Assembly: GCF_022347205.1 (NCBI RefSeq)
Contig: NZ_JAKRNE010000005.1
Location: 62,001 to 126,000 of the forward strand
From: Corynebacterium sp. ACRPO
GTDB taxonomy: Bacteria > Actinomycetota > Actinomycetes > Mycobacteriales > Mycobacteriaceae
Direction: 5' to 3'
DNA: 64,000 nt
Below, piece after piece: positions 41,971 to 50,705 of the stretch. Below the pieces are notes generated by a model that was not told the DNA's origin, searched no databases, and saw nothing but the letters and a program-made list of their open reading frames with translations. The translations under genes and the position numbers were made by a program. Each line of letters begins with the position of its first letter. The stretch's first letter is position 1.

Positions 41971-42535
41971 CCTCTGGGTCCACGCCGGAAATAATGCCGG
42001 TGTAGAACTGCTTGGCCTGGGATTGGAGGACATCGCGATTATCGGCGATGTCCTCTTTCTTTTTGTCCTCATTGAGGATTTTGGTGATGGTTTCCGCCTT
42101 ATCGATATCCGGGGTAATCCAGCTCAGCGCGCCGTTGTCCTCCACCGCGGTTTCGAAATTCTCATCCGAGTGCCCGATGAAAATGAACTCCGGGATCTCC
42201 ACGCGGAAGTGGTGCGGGGATTCTTCTTCCACTCGCACCTGGGAACCTTCGATGCCGAGCTTCGCGCGGTAGGAGTACTTGATGTACTGGGTGCGCTCGC
42301 TGCCCGGGACCTGCCAATTCCACAGCTTGCTGGTGGCGGATTCCTCCGATAGGCCCTCGATACCCAGCGAGACGAGCACCACCTGCTCTTCGCGCTCCAC
42401 GGCCTTGATGACCTTGGTATTACTCGATTCGGTCTCCACCTCCACCGGTTCCCGCACCTGCCAAATGAACACCGCGGCGGCAGCCACGGTGGCAATGAGA
42501 ATGACGGCAACAAGGGTGGATAGCAGCTTTTTCAT
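41945..42535 (-). CDS. DUF4230-like membrane-anchored protein
   Basis: A 196-residue protein with one N-terminal membrane segment (MKKLLSTLVAVILIATVAA, residues 1-19 and on to about 25) and an extracytoplasmic domain. VEREEQVVLVSLGIEGL and GSQVRVEEESPHHFRVEIPEFIFIG resemble the DUF4230 family. Function is unknown; no catalytic motif or lipobox is visible. The start is chosen because TATGAT ends exactly seven bases before this ATG, a leaderless arrangement; three earlier ATGs would place the promoter inside the gene. It is convergent with the purine-permease fusion, stop against stop. Confidence 0.78.
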   Translation of the reverse strand: MKKLLSTLVAVILIATVAAAAVFIWQVREPVEVETESSNTKVIKAVEREEQVVLVSLGIEGLSEESATSKLWNWQVPGSERTQYIKYSYRAKLGIEGSQVRVEEESPHHFRVEIPEFIFIGHSDENFETAVEDNGALSWITPDIDKAETITKILNEDKKKEDIADNRDVLQSQAKQFYTGIISGVDPEAEVDFSFR

Positions 42536-42542
42536 GATGACC

Positions 42543-42548
42543 ATCATA
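42543..42548 (-). promoter_or_regulatory. -10 element, leaderless start of the DUF4230 gene
   Basis: TATGAT, seven bases (GGTCATC), then ATG at 42535. Confidence 0.55.
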
Positions 42549-42864
42549 GGGCGGATATGAAGTGGGGGTACGCGAAAGCGCCGCCGACCATGAGGACCGA
42601 CGGCGCCGATTGTGTGATGCTCACGGTCGCTGCCCAACACGGGCCTTCAAGAAACACCTCCGGACCTACGAGTATTAAATCTCTCAAAATCCATCGCCCC
42701 GAACCCACGTTGCCACAAAGGCCGCCATAGAATCAGCTTCTCGTCACTCGGCAAATGCGGGGAAACAGAGGGTAGGCTTAAAATTCCCACCTACCGAGGG
42801 CGGACGAGCATTAGGACACACGCTTAACATGAATTAGCAAGTGCTTTACGTTCAAATCGGCACC
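42549..42864. other. Gene-free stretch
   Basis: I see no gene here. The left half is GC-rich with small repeats around CGCCG; the right half is more AT-rich. It separates the DUF4230 gene from the TetR/MFS pair and may be a junction of accessory DNA. Confidence 0.4.
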
Positions 42865-43464
42865 TTAGCCAGATTGTTCCCCGTGCCATTGCGAGCCATT
42901 CGAAGTTTCTAACACACCGAGAGCTAGTGCCTTCGCTTCTCGGGCGGATTCGCGATCGGGATGCAAGCCGTGCTCGGCGATCGCCCCCTCGAGTATGAGG
43001 AAGAGGTGGTCGGCCGTCGACTGAGCATCGAGCTGCGGTGCATCTTCGCTAACGAGAGTTTCCAAGCGCTTACGAACGCAGCGCTTGTGCTCATGTACAA
43101 CCTTCATGGCGGGATGGTTTCGCGGCAGCTCTGCAGCCGCGTTTAGGAATGCACAACCCCGAGACGAATCAGCCACATCCTCGAAATATGAGTCGAACAG
43201 AGCACCGGTCCTTGGGGGTGCCGAGACCGCTAGACGCTGATCGAATCGTGACAGCCATCGTTGGTGCCGTTGCAAGAGATACGCCTCGATCACAGCATCC
43301 TTGGAGTCGAAGCGGTCGTAGAGAGTGCGCTTAGTGACCCCTGCCGCAGCAGCAATTGCCTCGACACCGACAGCATGAATGCTGCATTCGTAGAACAACT
43401 TCTCAGCCGCATCGATAATCTTCTGGGCTGCGGGGGTTCGCGCACGACCGCGGTCCGGATCCAT
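42865..43464 (-). CDS. TetR-family regulator of the adjacent MFS gene
   Basis: A 199-residue repressor. The DNA-binding domain at about residues 12-58 reads KIIDAAEKLFYECSIHAVGVEAIAAAAGVTKRTLYDRFDSKDAVI, a standard TetR helix-turn-helix. The C-terminal part has FDSYFEDVADSSRGCAFLNAAAELP, a pattern of the TetR_C_16/YcdC-like group. It is divergent from an MFS exporter-type gene, with a perfect palindromic operator candidate in the shared 115-base promoter region, the classical arrangement of a drug-responsive exporter. Codon choice is less GC-biased than in the flanking genes, hinting at transfer. Confidence 0.9.
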   Translation of the reverse strand: MDPDRGRARTPAAQKIIDAAEKLFYECSIHAVGVEAIAAAAGVTKRTLYDRFDSKDAVIEAYLLQRHQRWLSRFDQRLAVSAPPRTGALFDSYFEDVADSSRGCAFLNAAAELPRNHPAMKVVHEHKRCVRKRLETLVSEDAPQLDAQSTADHLFLILEGAIAEHGLHPDRESAREAKALALGVLETSNGSQWHGEQSG

Positions 43465-43526
43465 GCCTTATCCCTCCTTCTGCGTTGACTCCAGCTCCTA
43501 GTATAGCTAAGGTCGTGCGCATATTT

Positions 43527-43536
43527 ACCGATCGGT
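43527..43536. promoter_or_regulatory. Palindromic operator of the TetR/MFS pair
   Basis: ACCGATCGGT is a perfect 10-bp palindrome in TTTACCGATCGGTGAAG, nearly symmetric for 15 bases. It lies midway between the two divergent starts and is the likely TetR target. Confidence 0.7.
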
Positions 43537-43579
43537 GAAGTTTCAAATCGTAGAACTCGCCAGGCAGAGGGAGTAACTG

Positions 43580-44776
43580 ATGGTGTCGTCGAACGAAGCA
43601 TGGAAGATGCAGGACCGTTCCTTGGACTTCTCACGGCGGCGTGCGGGATCGCTCATCGCAGCCGGTGCGTGCCTAATTGGCGTGTGCTATGGCTTTGCAC
43701 GTTTTGCATACGGCCTGTTCCTGCCTGCTTTCCGTCAGACATTCGATCTCAATGCCGCGACCGCTGGGGTAATCGCTTCGAGTAGTTATCTCGCGTACTG
43801 CATAGGTATCGTCGCGGCAACGATTGCAGCGCCCCGTGTCGGCGCACGGATCGTCGCTGCTGCCGCAGCGGCACTGGCGGCGTCAGGCTGTGCGATCATC
43901 ACATTCGCACCTACGACGATGATGCTAGCTATGGGAGTTGCCGTCGCAGGCACCAGCACAGGAGCAGCTTCTCCTCCGATAGCTCAAGCCATCTCTATGC
44001 ACTTACCCCCGACTTGGCAGAGCCGAGCCCAAACCCTCACCAACGCCGGCACGGGAGTGGGCGTGTTGGTCGCTGGGCCCGTGGCTCTCTTAGCACAGGA
44101 GCAATGGCGCATGGCTTGGGCCGGCTTCGCATTGGCATGCGCAGTCGTTGGAATTTGGATCATAATCGTCATCCCCCGCGAGACTACGCAATCCACCTCC
44201 ACTCAGCCCCGAAGCTATACGCGGGCTCGGACTCCTAACGGCACAGTCCGGATGCTCGCCGCTTCATTCTGGTTGGGTGTAGCCAGCGCGGCGGGATGGA
44301 CCTTCGGACAAGACTTCATTCAGGCCACCGGAGGACACGAAGAAGCAGTCACTAAAGGAGCCTGGATTGCTCTAGGTGCGTGTGGCCTACTCGGAGCCGC
44401 AGCAGGCGATGCCATCGAAAGATCATCACTGCGAATCTCTTGGCGGGTCCTCATGCTCGGCTTCGCCGCGGTGCTCGGCATCTGGGCCTTGCTGGTAGAT
44501 TCCGTCCTTGTTGCAATAGCCGCCTCAGCAGCTTTCGGTGCACTTTATATCGCCCTCACGGGAGTGTTGCTCGTATGGGGCACTCGACTATACCGAAAAC
44601 GTCCCGCAGTAGGTGTGGGCCGAGCTTTTCTCGCCATCGCTGCCGGACAGACCGTTGCGTCATGGACCCTTGGCCTCGTTTCAGACGCTGCAGGGATGGA
44701 GGCTGCCTTCATCGCCGCCGCCATCATTGCGGCGCTGGGCGCCCTGTTCTCACCGCCAGCAGAGGACATCGCCTGA
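43580..44776 (+). CDS. MFS transporter (YbfB/YjiJ-like)
   Basis: A 398-residue membrane transporter with about twelve hydrophobic segments. The first segment, CLIGVCYGFARFAYGLFLPAFRQTFDL at about residues 31-57, and ASSSYLAYCIGI just after fit the YbfB/YjiJ branch of the major facilitator superfamily. An interior TNAGTGVGVLVAGPVALL recalls the usual motif C of exporters. GGGAG lies seven bases before the ATG. Control by the divergent TetR protein suggests efflux of a toxic compound, but the substrate cannot be read. The 3' flank is AT-rich and gene-free. Confidence 0.88.
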   Translation: MVSSNEAWKMQDRSLDFSRRRAGSLIAAGACLIGVCYGFARFAYGLFLPAFRQTFDLNAATAGVIASSSYLAYCIGIVAATIAAPRVGARIVAAAAAALAASGCAIITFAPTTMMLAMGVAVAGTSTGAASPPIAQAISMHLPPTWQSRAQTLTNAGTGVGVLVAGPVALLAQEQWRMAWAGFALACAVVGIWIIIVIPRETTQSTSTQPRSYTRARTPNGTVRMLAASFWLGVASAAGWTFGQDFIQATGGHEEAVTKGAWIALGACGLLGAAAGDAIERSSLRISWRVLMLGFAAVLGIWALLVDSVLVAIAASAAFGALYIALTGVLLVWGTRLYRKRPAVGVGRAFLAIAAGQTVASWTLGLVSDAAGMEAAFIAAAIIAALGALFSPPAEDIA

Positions 44777-45150
44777 ATCAGAGCTCGCGCAATCCACGAA
44801 CTAGTTCAAATAGGCATATCCCAACCAGACAGTTTCTGAAACGCAAAGAAATGAACCTCTATCTGTTCTCTAAAACAAGTTTTTATCAACACATAGGTAT
44901 TGTCACACTCTCAAGGCAATACGAAACAGAGTGTGGCTAATGTTAGCTAAAATGAGCTACACAAGTGATAGCCCTAAAGGCCAAATACAAACAATCCCAT
45001 CCGAGGCGTAAAAGAAAACGTTAGCTACAAGGCCATTGAGCGCTGCAGTGGAATTTAAAAGTTCATCCTCAAAACAGCGCAAGAAGTGACTTGCACCTTA
45101 AATCACTTCAGGCACAATTTTCTACCGAAAAAGACCGGAAAAGAAAGAAA
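44777..45150. other. AT-rich gene-free stretch with an inverted repeat
   Basis: No gene is supported. CACACTCT (44904-44911) and AGAGTGTG (44928-44935) form a perfect 8-bp repeat with a 16-base loop, possibly the MFS terminator. AAGTGA and TCACTT near 45086-45108 form a second weak repeat. The base composition is clearly lower in GC than the rest of the window. Confidence 0.45.
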
Positions 45151-45188
45151 CCGGAGGTAACACCCTCTTTCAAGTTCGTTACTTCCGG
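45151..45188 (-). terminator. Terminator of tRNA-Leu
   Basis: On the minus strand CCGGAAGTAAC and GTTACCTCCGG pair over 11 positions with one imperfect position around a 16-base loop, followed by TTTCTTTCTTTTCC. Confidence 0.75.
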
Positions 45189-45212
45189 CAGCGCAGTATG
45201 TTCAACTGCTCT

Positions 45213-45297
45213 TGGTGCGCCCGGTGAGACTTGAACTCACACGTCATAAGACACTAGAACCTAAATCTAGCGCGTCTGCCAATTCCGCCACGGGCGC
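45213..45297 (-). tRNA. tRNA-Leu (anticodon TAG)
   Basis: Acceptor GCGCCCG/CGGGCGC, anticodon stem CTAGA/TCTAG with loop TTTAGGT (anticodon TAG), a long variable arm typical of class II tRNA (GTGTCTTATGACGT), T loop TTCAAGT, and CCA encoded. It is 85 bases long. Confidence 0.97.
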
Positions 45298-45374
45298 GGG
45301 GGACTTGCCATAGTGTACACGGCACGCCGTCAATCCAGAAACCAGGGGTGTTCTGTTTTCCGGCCGCTGGTGGG

Positions 45375-45380
45375 TAGGGT
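45375..45380 (+). promoter_or_regulatory. -10 element, leaderless start of the LprD-like gene
   Basis: TAGGGT, seven bases (GGATCGC), then GTG at 45388. Confidence 0.55.
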
Positions 45381-45387
45381 GGATCGC

Positions 45388-45810
45388 GTGAGCACTCAAG
45401 AGGAAAAGAAGATCAAGCGCGTGCAGGTGCGGTGGTGGCACATCCTCCTCATCGCGTTTTTCGTCGTGCTCTTCCTATTCCTGGCCTATTGGCAATGGAC
45501 GCGCTTCCGCTCCGGCTCGGGCACCTTCCAAAACTTGGGCTATGCCTTCCAGTGGCCACTGTTCGCCGTATTCGTGGTCTACGCCTATCGCACCACGCTG
45601 CGCTATGAAAACGAGCGCCTCGCGGCCGAGGAAGAAGCCCGCGACATGGATAGCACCGTCACTGAGGCCCCGGCTGAATCCCCCGCTCAGCCGCAGGCGG
45701 AAACCAAAATCGATGATGATTTCCTGCCCCAGCGGCCGCAGATAGATGTGGAAACGTTTAACGCCATGAATACCCCGCGCCGCCGGCGCGGCGAGAATGA
45801 AGAAAGCTGA
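45388..45810 (+). CDS. LprD/Rv1343c-like membrane protein
   Basis: A 140-residue protein with two membrane segments, at about residues 14-34 (WWHILLIAFFVVLFLFLAYWQW) and 47-65. Between them the conserved WTRFRSGSGTFQNLGYAFQWPLFA is what I recall from mycobacterial LprD (Rv1343c). The C-terminal 65 residues are acidic and proline-rich and probably unstructured. There is no lipobox Cys, so it is not a lipoprotein here. The GTG start is set by TAGGGT seven bases upstream; an ATG 25 codons earlier is unsupported. The DUF3817 gene follows by two bases, and the pair mirrors Rv1343c-Rv1342c. Function is unknown. Confidence 0.85.
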   Translation: MSTQEEKKIKRVQVRWWHILLIAFFVVLFLFLAYWQWTRFRSGSGTFQNLGYAFQWPLFAVFVVYAYRTTLRYENERLAAEEEARDMDSTVTEAPAESPAQPQAETKIDDDFLPQRPQIDVETFNAMNTPRRRRGENEES

Positions 45811-45812
45811 TT

Positions 45813-46157
45813 ATGACCAATAAAGTTCACCCCGCCCGCCAAGCCCGCATCCGCGGACCTTTGAAGTTTTTCTCCATCGCGGCCACCGTGACCGGTGTCT
45901 TCCTGATTATCCTGGTCATCCGCATGGTCTGCCAGTACCTCATCGGCATGGAGATCCCAGAATGGGCCACCTATATCGCGATCGTGCACGGCATCGCGTA
46001 CATGACCTACCTGCTGTCCATCCTCATCCTCGGCCCGCGCGCGCTGTGGCCGGTGGGCAAGCTCTTTACCACCGCCCTTGCCGGCGTGGTGCCCTTCCTG
46101 TCCTTCTGGATGGAGCACAAGCGCCGCAAGGAGATTAAGGAGGAGTTCCAGCTTTAG
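45813..46157 (+). CDS. DUF3817 membrane protein (Rv1342c-like)
   Basis: A 114-residue inner-membrane protein with three hydrophobic segments, at about residues 20-42, 52-73 and 79-98. The family pattern is clear: GPLKFFSIAATVTGVFLIILVIRM, then WATYIAIVHGIAYMTYLLSIL with a buried His, then VGKLFTTALAGVVPFLSFWMEHK. Function is unknown. It starts two bases after the LprD-like gene and overlaps the convergent rdgB stop by four bases. This order matches M. tuberculosis Rv1342c next to Rv1341. Confidence 0.92.
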   Translation: MTNKVHPARQARIRGPLKFFSIAATVTGVFLIILVIRMVCQYLIGMEIPEWATYIAIVHGIAYMTYLLSILILGPRALWPVGKLFTTALAGVVPFLSFWMEHKRRKEIKEEFQL

Positions 46158-46762
46158 GAACTGCGAACCAGCTCCGCGATGGCGGGGACTAGTTGACTTA
46201 GAGCGCGGCCGCGATGCGAGACCGCGTTCTTTTCTTCTGGGGACATCTCCGCAGCCGACCGGGACTCGCCTTCTGGCTGAAAGAGCGGATCATAGCCAAA
46301 GCCGTTGTCCCCGCGCGGCTCGCGCAGGAAGCGGCCTTCCCAGCGGCCCTCGGCCACGTGCTCGGTGCCATCGGGAGTCACGAGCGCGCAGACGGAGACG
46401 AAAGCGGCGGCGCGGCGCTCATCGGGGACATCGGCCATCTGCGCCAAGACCAGGTCATTATTGGCCTGGTCATTGCCGTGCTGGCCGGACCAGCGGGCGG
46501 AAAGCACGCCGGGCATGCCGTTGAGCTCTTCGATAGCCAGGCCAGAATCATCCGCGACGGTAGCAAAGCCGGTCGCAGCCGCGCCGGCGCGGGCCTTGAT
46601 AAGCGCGTTATCGGCAAAGGTGCGGCCGTCTTCTACCGGCTCCGGGTAAGGCTCCACTGCGGATAGCGGGCGTAGCTCGACGCCCTCGATGCCGGCGTCG
46701 GCCAGGATGCGCTCCAGCTCCGCGAGCTTCTTCGGGTTATTGGACGCGACGAGAATTACCAC
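46154..46762 (-). CDS. rdgB: XTP/dITP diphosphatase (RdgB/HAM1)
   Basis: A 202-residue house-cleaning pyrophosphatase that removes deaminated purine nucleotides. The N-terminus [15 protein letters not shown] binds substrate. [46 protein letters not shown] carries the metal-binding and specificity residues at about 48-93, and [11 protein letters not shown] and [12 protein letters not shown] the base-recognition and His sites near the end. The GTG start lies inside the end of rph (7-base overlap), so translation is coupled. Order rph-rdgB agrees with M. tuberculosis Rv1340-Rv1341. Confidence 0.95.
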   Translation of the reverse strand: MVILVASNNPKKLAELERILADAGIEGVELRPLSAVEPYPEPVEDGRTFADNALIKARAGAAATGFATVADDSGLAIEELNGMPGVLSARWSGQHGNDQANNDLVLAQMADVPDERRAAAFVSVCALVTPDGTEHVAEGRWEGRFLREPRGDNGFGYDPLFQPEGESRSAAEMSPEEKNAVSHRGRALSQLVPAIAELVRSS

Positions 46763-47484
46763 CCCAGCGCCGCCTTCTGTGCGGCGATGAGCTCGCGGCA
46801 GCCCTTCTGGGCTACGTCTAGCATCTCGTTGAGCTCTTCGCGGCCAAAGAGTCCGTGCTCGCCGGTGCCCTGGATTTCCACGAAGTCCCCGGATTCCTGC
46901 ATCACCACGTTGAGGTCGACCTCGGCGCGGGAGTCTTCCTCATAAGGCAGGTCGAGGCAGATTTCGCCATCAATGATGCCTACCGAGACCGCAGCGATGG
47001 GATCGAGCAGTGGCTCGCCGGGGACGACGCCCTCGGCCTTGAGGTGTGCGATGGCGTCGGCAAGCGCAACATAGGCGCCGGTGATAGACGCCGTGCGGGT
47101 GCCGCCATCGGCCTGGAGAACGTCGCAGTCGAGCTGGATGGTGTTCTCACCCAGCTCCTCCAAGTCCACCGCAGCGCGCAGGGAGCGGCCGACGAGGCGG
47201 GAAATCTCATGGGTGCGGCCCTTGACCTTGCCCTTCATGGATTCGCGCGGCATGCGGTCGTGGGTGGCAGAAGGCAGCATGGCGTACTCGGCGGTAAGCC
47301 AGCCTTCGCCCGAATCACGCTTGAAGCGCGGCACGCCGTATTCCACGGATGCGGTGCACATGACGCGGGTATTGCCAAACTCCACCAGCACCGAGCCGGC
47401 CGGGTTGGTGGTGAAATTGCGGGTAATGCGGACGCTGCGCATCTGGTCGAGCGCGCGCCCATCGGCACGAGTAAATTCAGTCAT
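46756..47484 (-). CDS. rph: Ribonuclease PH
   Basis: A 242-residue phosphorolytic 3'-5' exoribonuclease trimming tRNA ends, acting as a hexamer. Conserved stretches are [19 protein letters not shown] at the start, [19 protein letters not shown] at about 30-48, [32 protein letters not shown] at about 78-109, and the phosphate/metal region [23 protein letters not shown]. The ATG lies exactly seven bases after a TACGCT hexamer, a leaderless start. It is followed by rdgB with overlap; the MBL gene upstream ends 15 bases before. Confidence 0.96.
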   Translation of the reverse strand: MTEFTRADGRALDQMRSVRITRNFTTNPAGSVLVEFGNTRVMCTASVEYGVPRFKRDSGEGWLTAEYAMLPSATHDRMPRESMKGKVKGRTHEISRLVGRSLRAAVDLEELGENTIQLDCDVLQADGGTRTASITGAYVALADAIAHLKAEGVVPGEPLLDPIAAVSVGIIDGEICLDLPYEEDSRAEVDLNVVMQESGDFVEIQGTGEHGLFGREELNEMLDVAQKGCRELIAAQKAALGW

Positions 47485-47491
47485 GCCGTCC

Positions 47492-47497
47492 AGCGTA
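47492..47497 (-). promoter_or_regulatory. -10 element, leaderless start of rph
   Basis: TACGCT on the minus strand, seven bases (GGACGGC), then ATG at 47484. Read-through from the upstream MBL gene is also possible. Confidence 0.5.
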
Positions 47498-47499
47498 TC

Positions 47500-48261
47500 T
47501 TAGAACTCCATCCCCGCGGCGCCGAGGACAATCTCGCCGTCGAATTCGGAGCGGGCTGCCTCCAAAGTAGCTTGCGCATCGCCCCACGGCTGAATGTGGA
47601 TGAGCACCAGCTTGCTCACACCCGCCTCGCGCGCCGCCCTACCGGCTTCCGCGCCCGACATGTGCATGTCCGGCGCCTTGCCCTCAGAGGTCTCGCCCCA
47701 GGCCGCCTCACAGAGGAAGATATCGGCGCCGCGGGCGGCTTCGACAAGCGCGGGCGTATACGAAGAGTCACCGGAATAGGTAATAGTCTGGCCCGTCTTC
47801 GTGTGCTCCACGCGCAAGGCATAGGCCTCTACCGGGTGGTTTACCGGGAAGGGGGTGATATAGACATCGTCCACGAGCTGGCGCTCGCCCGGCTCCCAGG
47901 CGCTAAAGGCGAAGGTATCGGACATGTCATCGATGCCATCGACCTCATCGGAGGACAGGCGGCCCAGGTGCGTGGGCGTAGCCTTCGGCCCGAAGCACAT
48001 ATTGCGCGAAGCCGCAGGAGCCGTGGGATGGAAGCGGCGCCACACCATCAGGGAGGGAAAATCCAGGCAGTGATCGGCATGCAAATGGCTAAAGGCCACG
48101 TGCGCATCACAAGGGTCCTGCTGCTGTTCCAGCTGCGCCAAGGTGCCAGGGCCCATATCGAGGACGATGGACGGCGCATTATCAAAGGACAGCAAGTAGC
48201 CGGAGGCGGGATTTTGGGCGGTGGGGACGCTACCGGAGCAGCCTAGGATGGTCAGCTTCAT
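47500..48261 (-). CDS. MBL-fold phosphodiesterase, Rv1339-like (likely cAMP phosphodiesterase)
   Basis: A 253-residue metallo-beta-lactamase-fold protein. The zinc motif is in HVAFSHLHADHCLDFPSLM (HxHxDH) at about residues 54-72, with later ligands in TYSGDSSYTPAL, HMSGAEAGRAA and LIHIQPWGD. By position and sequence it matches mycobacterial Rv1339, reported to hydrolyse cAMP as an atypical class II enzyme. That would act here on the GlxR/cAMP system, an extrapolation. The ATG (MKLTILGCSGSVP) fits the family start; AACTAT lies seven bases before it. It sits between murI and rph as in mycobacteria. Confidence 0.9.
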   Translation of the reverse strand: MKLTILGCSGSVPTAQNPASGYLLSFDNAPSIVLDMGPGTLAQLEQQQDPCDAHVAFSHLHADHCLDFPSLMVWRRFHPTAPAASRNMCFGPKATPTHLGRLSSDEVDGIDDMSDTFAFSAWEPGERQLVDDVYITPFPVNHPVEAYALRVEHTKTGQTITYSGDSSYTPALVEAARGADIFLCEAAWGETSEGKAPDMHMSGAEAGRAAREAGVSKLVLIHIQPWGDAQATLEAARSEFDGEIVLGAAGMEF

Positions 48262-48332
48262 GGGCTCAATAGTTCCATGAAATCGCCCCGCATGCGTACT
48301 CAACGTGCAAACGGGGGAGAAATTATTCCTAC

Positions 48333-49112
48333 TTAAACAATCTGCGGGCCGAGAAAGCGTGTGGCAAGGCGGGCAAAAGCCTCCGGATCGCCGGTAGATT
48401 CAAAAGTGTGGACCGGCTGATTATCCGCAGGCGCCAACATATCTGTCTCGGTGAGAATTCGCATGACGTCCTTGGTGGTCTCCTCCGAGGAGGTCACCAA
48501 AGAAACATTATCGCCCATCGCCAGCTGGATAATGCCGGTCAACAGCGGATAGTGCGTGCAGCCCAACACCAGCGTGTCTACCCCTTGTGCCTGCAGCGGG
48601 GCCAGGTAGCCCTCGGCCACGCCGAGGATTTGGCGGCCGGCGGTAATGCCGCGCTCGACAAAGGGAACAAAATCCGGGCAGGCGGTGGCAAAGGCCTGCA
48701 CCTTGGGGTTGAGCGCAAAGAGATCCTGATAGGCGCCAGACTTGATGGTGCCCTCAGTGCCGATGACGCCGATTTTTCCGTTGCGCGTGGTGGACATGGC
48801 CCGGCGCACCGCGGGCCGGATGACTTCCACGATGGGGATATCGTAGCGCTCGCGCGCATCGTGCAAGAAGGCGGCAGTTGCGGTATTGCAGGCAATCACC
48901 AGCATCTTGCAGCCACGCTCCACGAGCTTATCGGCTACGTCCTGGGAAAAGGCGCGCACCTCGGAGATAGGCCGCGGGCCATAAGGACTGTGGGCGGTAT
49001 CGCCGGTATAGATGACGGATTCGTGCGGCAGCTGTTCCATCACCGCGCGGGCCACGGTAAGGCCACCCACGCCGGAATCAAAGATGCCGATGGGAGAGGT
49101 CGCAGTTGGCAT
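48333..49112 (-). CDS. murI: Glutamate racemase
   Basis: A 259-residue cofactor-independent racemase supplying D-glutamate for peptidoglycan. Both catalytic Cys segments are visible: [14 protein letters not shown] near residue 75 and [13 protein letters not shown] near 185. The N-terminal [22 protein letters not shown] and [12 protein letters not shown] are conserved substrate loops. Its ATG overlaps the rhomboid stop by one base (TAATG). Seventy-one bases separate it from the MBL gene. Order matches Rv1338. Confidence 0.96.
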   Translation of the reverse strand: MPTATSPIGIFDSGVGGLTVARAVMEQLPHESVIYTGDTAHSPYGPRPISEVRAFSQDVADKLVERGCKMLVIACNTATAAFLHDARERYDIPIVEVIRPAVRRAMSTTRNGKIGVIGTEGTIKSGAYQDLFALNPKVQAFATACPDFVPFVERGITAGRQILGVAEGYLAPLQAQGVDTLVLGCTHYPLLTGIIQLAMGDNVSLVTSSEETTKDVMRILTETDMLAPADNQPVHTFESTGDPEAFARLATRFLGPQIV

Positions 49113-49765
49113 TAGCGCTTCACTGCCTTAACCGGGTCGTCCGAGGTAATGGTCATGCCGGCCAAAATGCCGCCGATGGCGCCGAAGAGGTGGCCCTGCC
49201 AGCTCACGCCCTCGTAGACGGGCAACACGCCCCACACCAAGCCGGAGTAGGCGAAGCCGAGCACGATGCCCAAGATGGTCTGGATGAGCGAACGGTTAAA
49301 AATTCCGCGCACAATCAGATACGCCAACCAGCCATAGACCAAGCTGGAAGCACCGATATGCGAGGTACCGGGTCCGCCGATGAACCAGGTTCCAAGGCCC
49401 GCCACCAGCGTGGTAATCAGCGTGACCTCCCACCAGGCTTTGCGGCCGGACAGACCGATGAGGAAGCAGAAGATAGCGCCGGGCACCGAATTGGATATGA
49501 GGTGCTCAAAGTTCGCGTGGAGCAGCGGGGCGGTAACAATGCCCCAGATTCCATTGAAGTCCAGCGGGCGAATGCCGTAATTAGAAAGCTGGCCGCCGAA
49601 CAGGAAGGCGTTGATGATGTGGACCGCCCATTCCACCACGAGGAAGCCAAAGGCTATGGAAAAGCCGGTGGTGATGCGGCCGCTGCGGGTGTAGTTCTTG
49701 GAATCGCCGCGATTGACCTGGCCCGCGGGCGCCGGCCGGAAGTTAGATGTTCCACCTGAAGTCAT
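49112..49765 (-). CDS. Rhomboid-family intramembrane serine protease
   Basis: A 217-residue membrane protein with about six hydrophobic segments. The catalytic Ser lies in [14 protein letters not shown] (GxSxxxxG) at about residues 130-143, and the catalytic His in [16 protein letters not shown] at about 186-201. [18 protein letters not shown] (about 79-96) has the conserved HxxxxHLxxN of helix 2. The N-terminal 28 residues are polar and cytosolic. It overlaps murI by one base and follows the P1 peptidase gene by 13, as in Rv1337-Rv1338. The substrate is unknown. Confidence 0.93.
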   Translation of the reverse strand: MTSGGTSNFRPAPAGQVNRGDSKNYTRSGRITTGFSIAFGFLVVEWAVHIINAFLFGGQLSNYGIRPLDFNGIWGIVTAPLLHANFEHLISNSVPGAIFCFLIGLSGRKAWWEVTLITTLVAGLGTWFIGGPGTSHIGASSLVYGWLAYLIVRGIFNRSLIQTILGIVLGFAYSGLVWGVLPVYEGVSWQGHLFGAIGGILAGMTITSDDPVKAVKR

Positions 49766-49778
49766 AATGCGCCTTATC

Positions 49779-50705
49779 TTAGTCCAGCAGATCGCGGTAC
49801 GCGCTCAAGCCTAGGCCGGGGTTGGCGGCGGTGACCGCGTTGACGATGGCTTCTTCCACGGCGTCGGCGGCAGCGGCGCACAGCTGGGTGACCACCTGCG
49901 TGCTCAGTTCGGCTGGGCGCTTGGCGGTGGACAGAACAAAGATCGTGTCCCCATCCAGCGGCGAATGCGCAGGACGCACCGCACGGGCGATGCCGTCGTG
50001 GGCAGTCATGGCCAGGCGCTGGGCTTGGGCGGTGGTAACGGGGGCGTCGGTAAGCACGGCGCCGATGGTGGTATTGAGCTTGGACTCCGCAGGGTGCGGC
50101 AAGGCGCGGTAGGCGGCAGCATTGACCGCGGTGCGCCCCGGCGCGCCGTACAGGCGGCCGGACTGCGGCTCGATGACCTCGCCCACAGGGTTGGCAACCA
50201 TCGCGGCGCTGACCTCGTAGTCACCCACCCGGCGCGTGGCCAGCCCGAAGCCGCCTCGTAGTTTGCCAGCAGTGGCTCCTACTCCGGCTCCCACCGAACC
50301 CATGGATTCATCGTTGTCCGCAAGGGCAGCTCGCAACGCGGCCGCGCCTTCTTCCGGCCCGGGGCGGGAAGGCCCGACCAAAAGGTCAAAAATGACTGCG
50401 CCGGGAACGATGGGCACGCGCGGCCCAGGCTTATCCTCACCAAAGACGGGAAAGCCGATCCCCCTCTCTGCCAGCTCATTCATCACGCCGTCGGCAGCGG
50501 CCAGGCCAAAAGCAGAACCGCCTGCTAACACCACGGCGTGGACGCGCTCGACCGTATTATACGGCTGTAAAAGATCCGTTTCGCGGGTGCCTGGGCCGCC
50601 GCCGCGCACATCGACGCTGCCGAGCGCTCCGCCAGGCCCGCAGTAGAGCACCGTGACTCCGGTATCGGTGCCGCTATAGTGCCCGATGCTCATGCCGTCC
50701 AGCAT
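49779..50705 (-). CDS. P1-family (DmpA-like) peptidase
   Basis: A 308-residue protein of the self-processing P1/DmpA family (Rv1333-like). AVVLAGGSAFGLAAADGVM near residue 75 and KLNTTIGAVLTDAPVTTAQAQRL in the C-terminal third are the family marks; the Asn-Thr in LNTTIG is the usual site of autocleavage that frees a Thr/Ser nucleophile. HDGIARAVRPAHSPLDGDTIFVLST follows. The start is the ATG overlapping the stop of the DUF2017 gene (TAATG); a slightly later ATG (MSIGHYSG) is possible. Mycobacterial relatives hydrolyse nylon oligomers or peptides in vitro; the natural substrate is unknown. Confidence 0.88.
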   Translation of the reverse strand: MLDGMSIGHYSGTDTGVTVLYCGPGGALGSVDVRGGGPGTRETDLLQPYNTVERVHAVVLAGGSAFGLAAADGVMNELAERGIGFPVFGEDKPGPRVPIVPGAVIFDLLVGPSRPGPEEGAAALRAALADNDESMGSVGAGVGATAGKLRGGFGLATRRVGDYEVSAAMVANPVGEVIEPQSGRLYGAPGRTAVNAAAYRALPHPAESKLNTTIGAVLTDAPVTTAQAQRLAMTAHDGIARAVRPAHSPLDGDTIFVLSTAKRPAELSTQVVTQLCAAAADAVEEAIVNAVTAANPGLGLSAYRDLLD

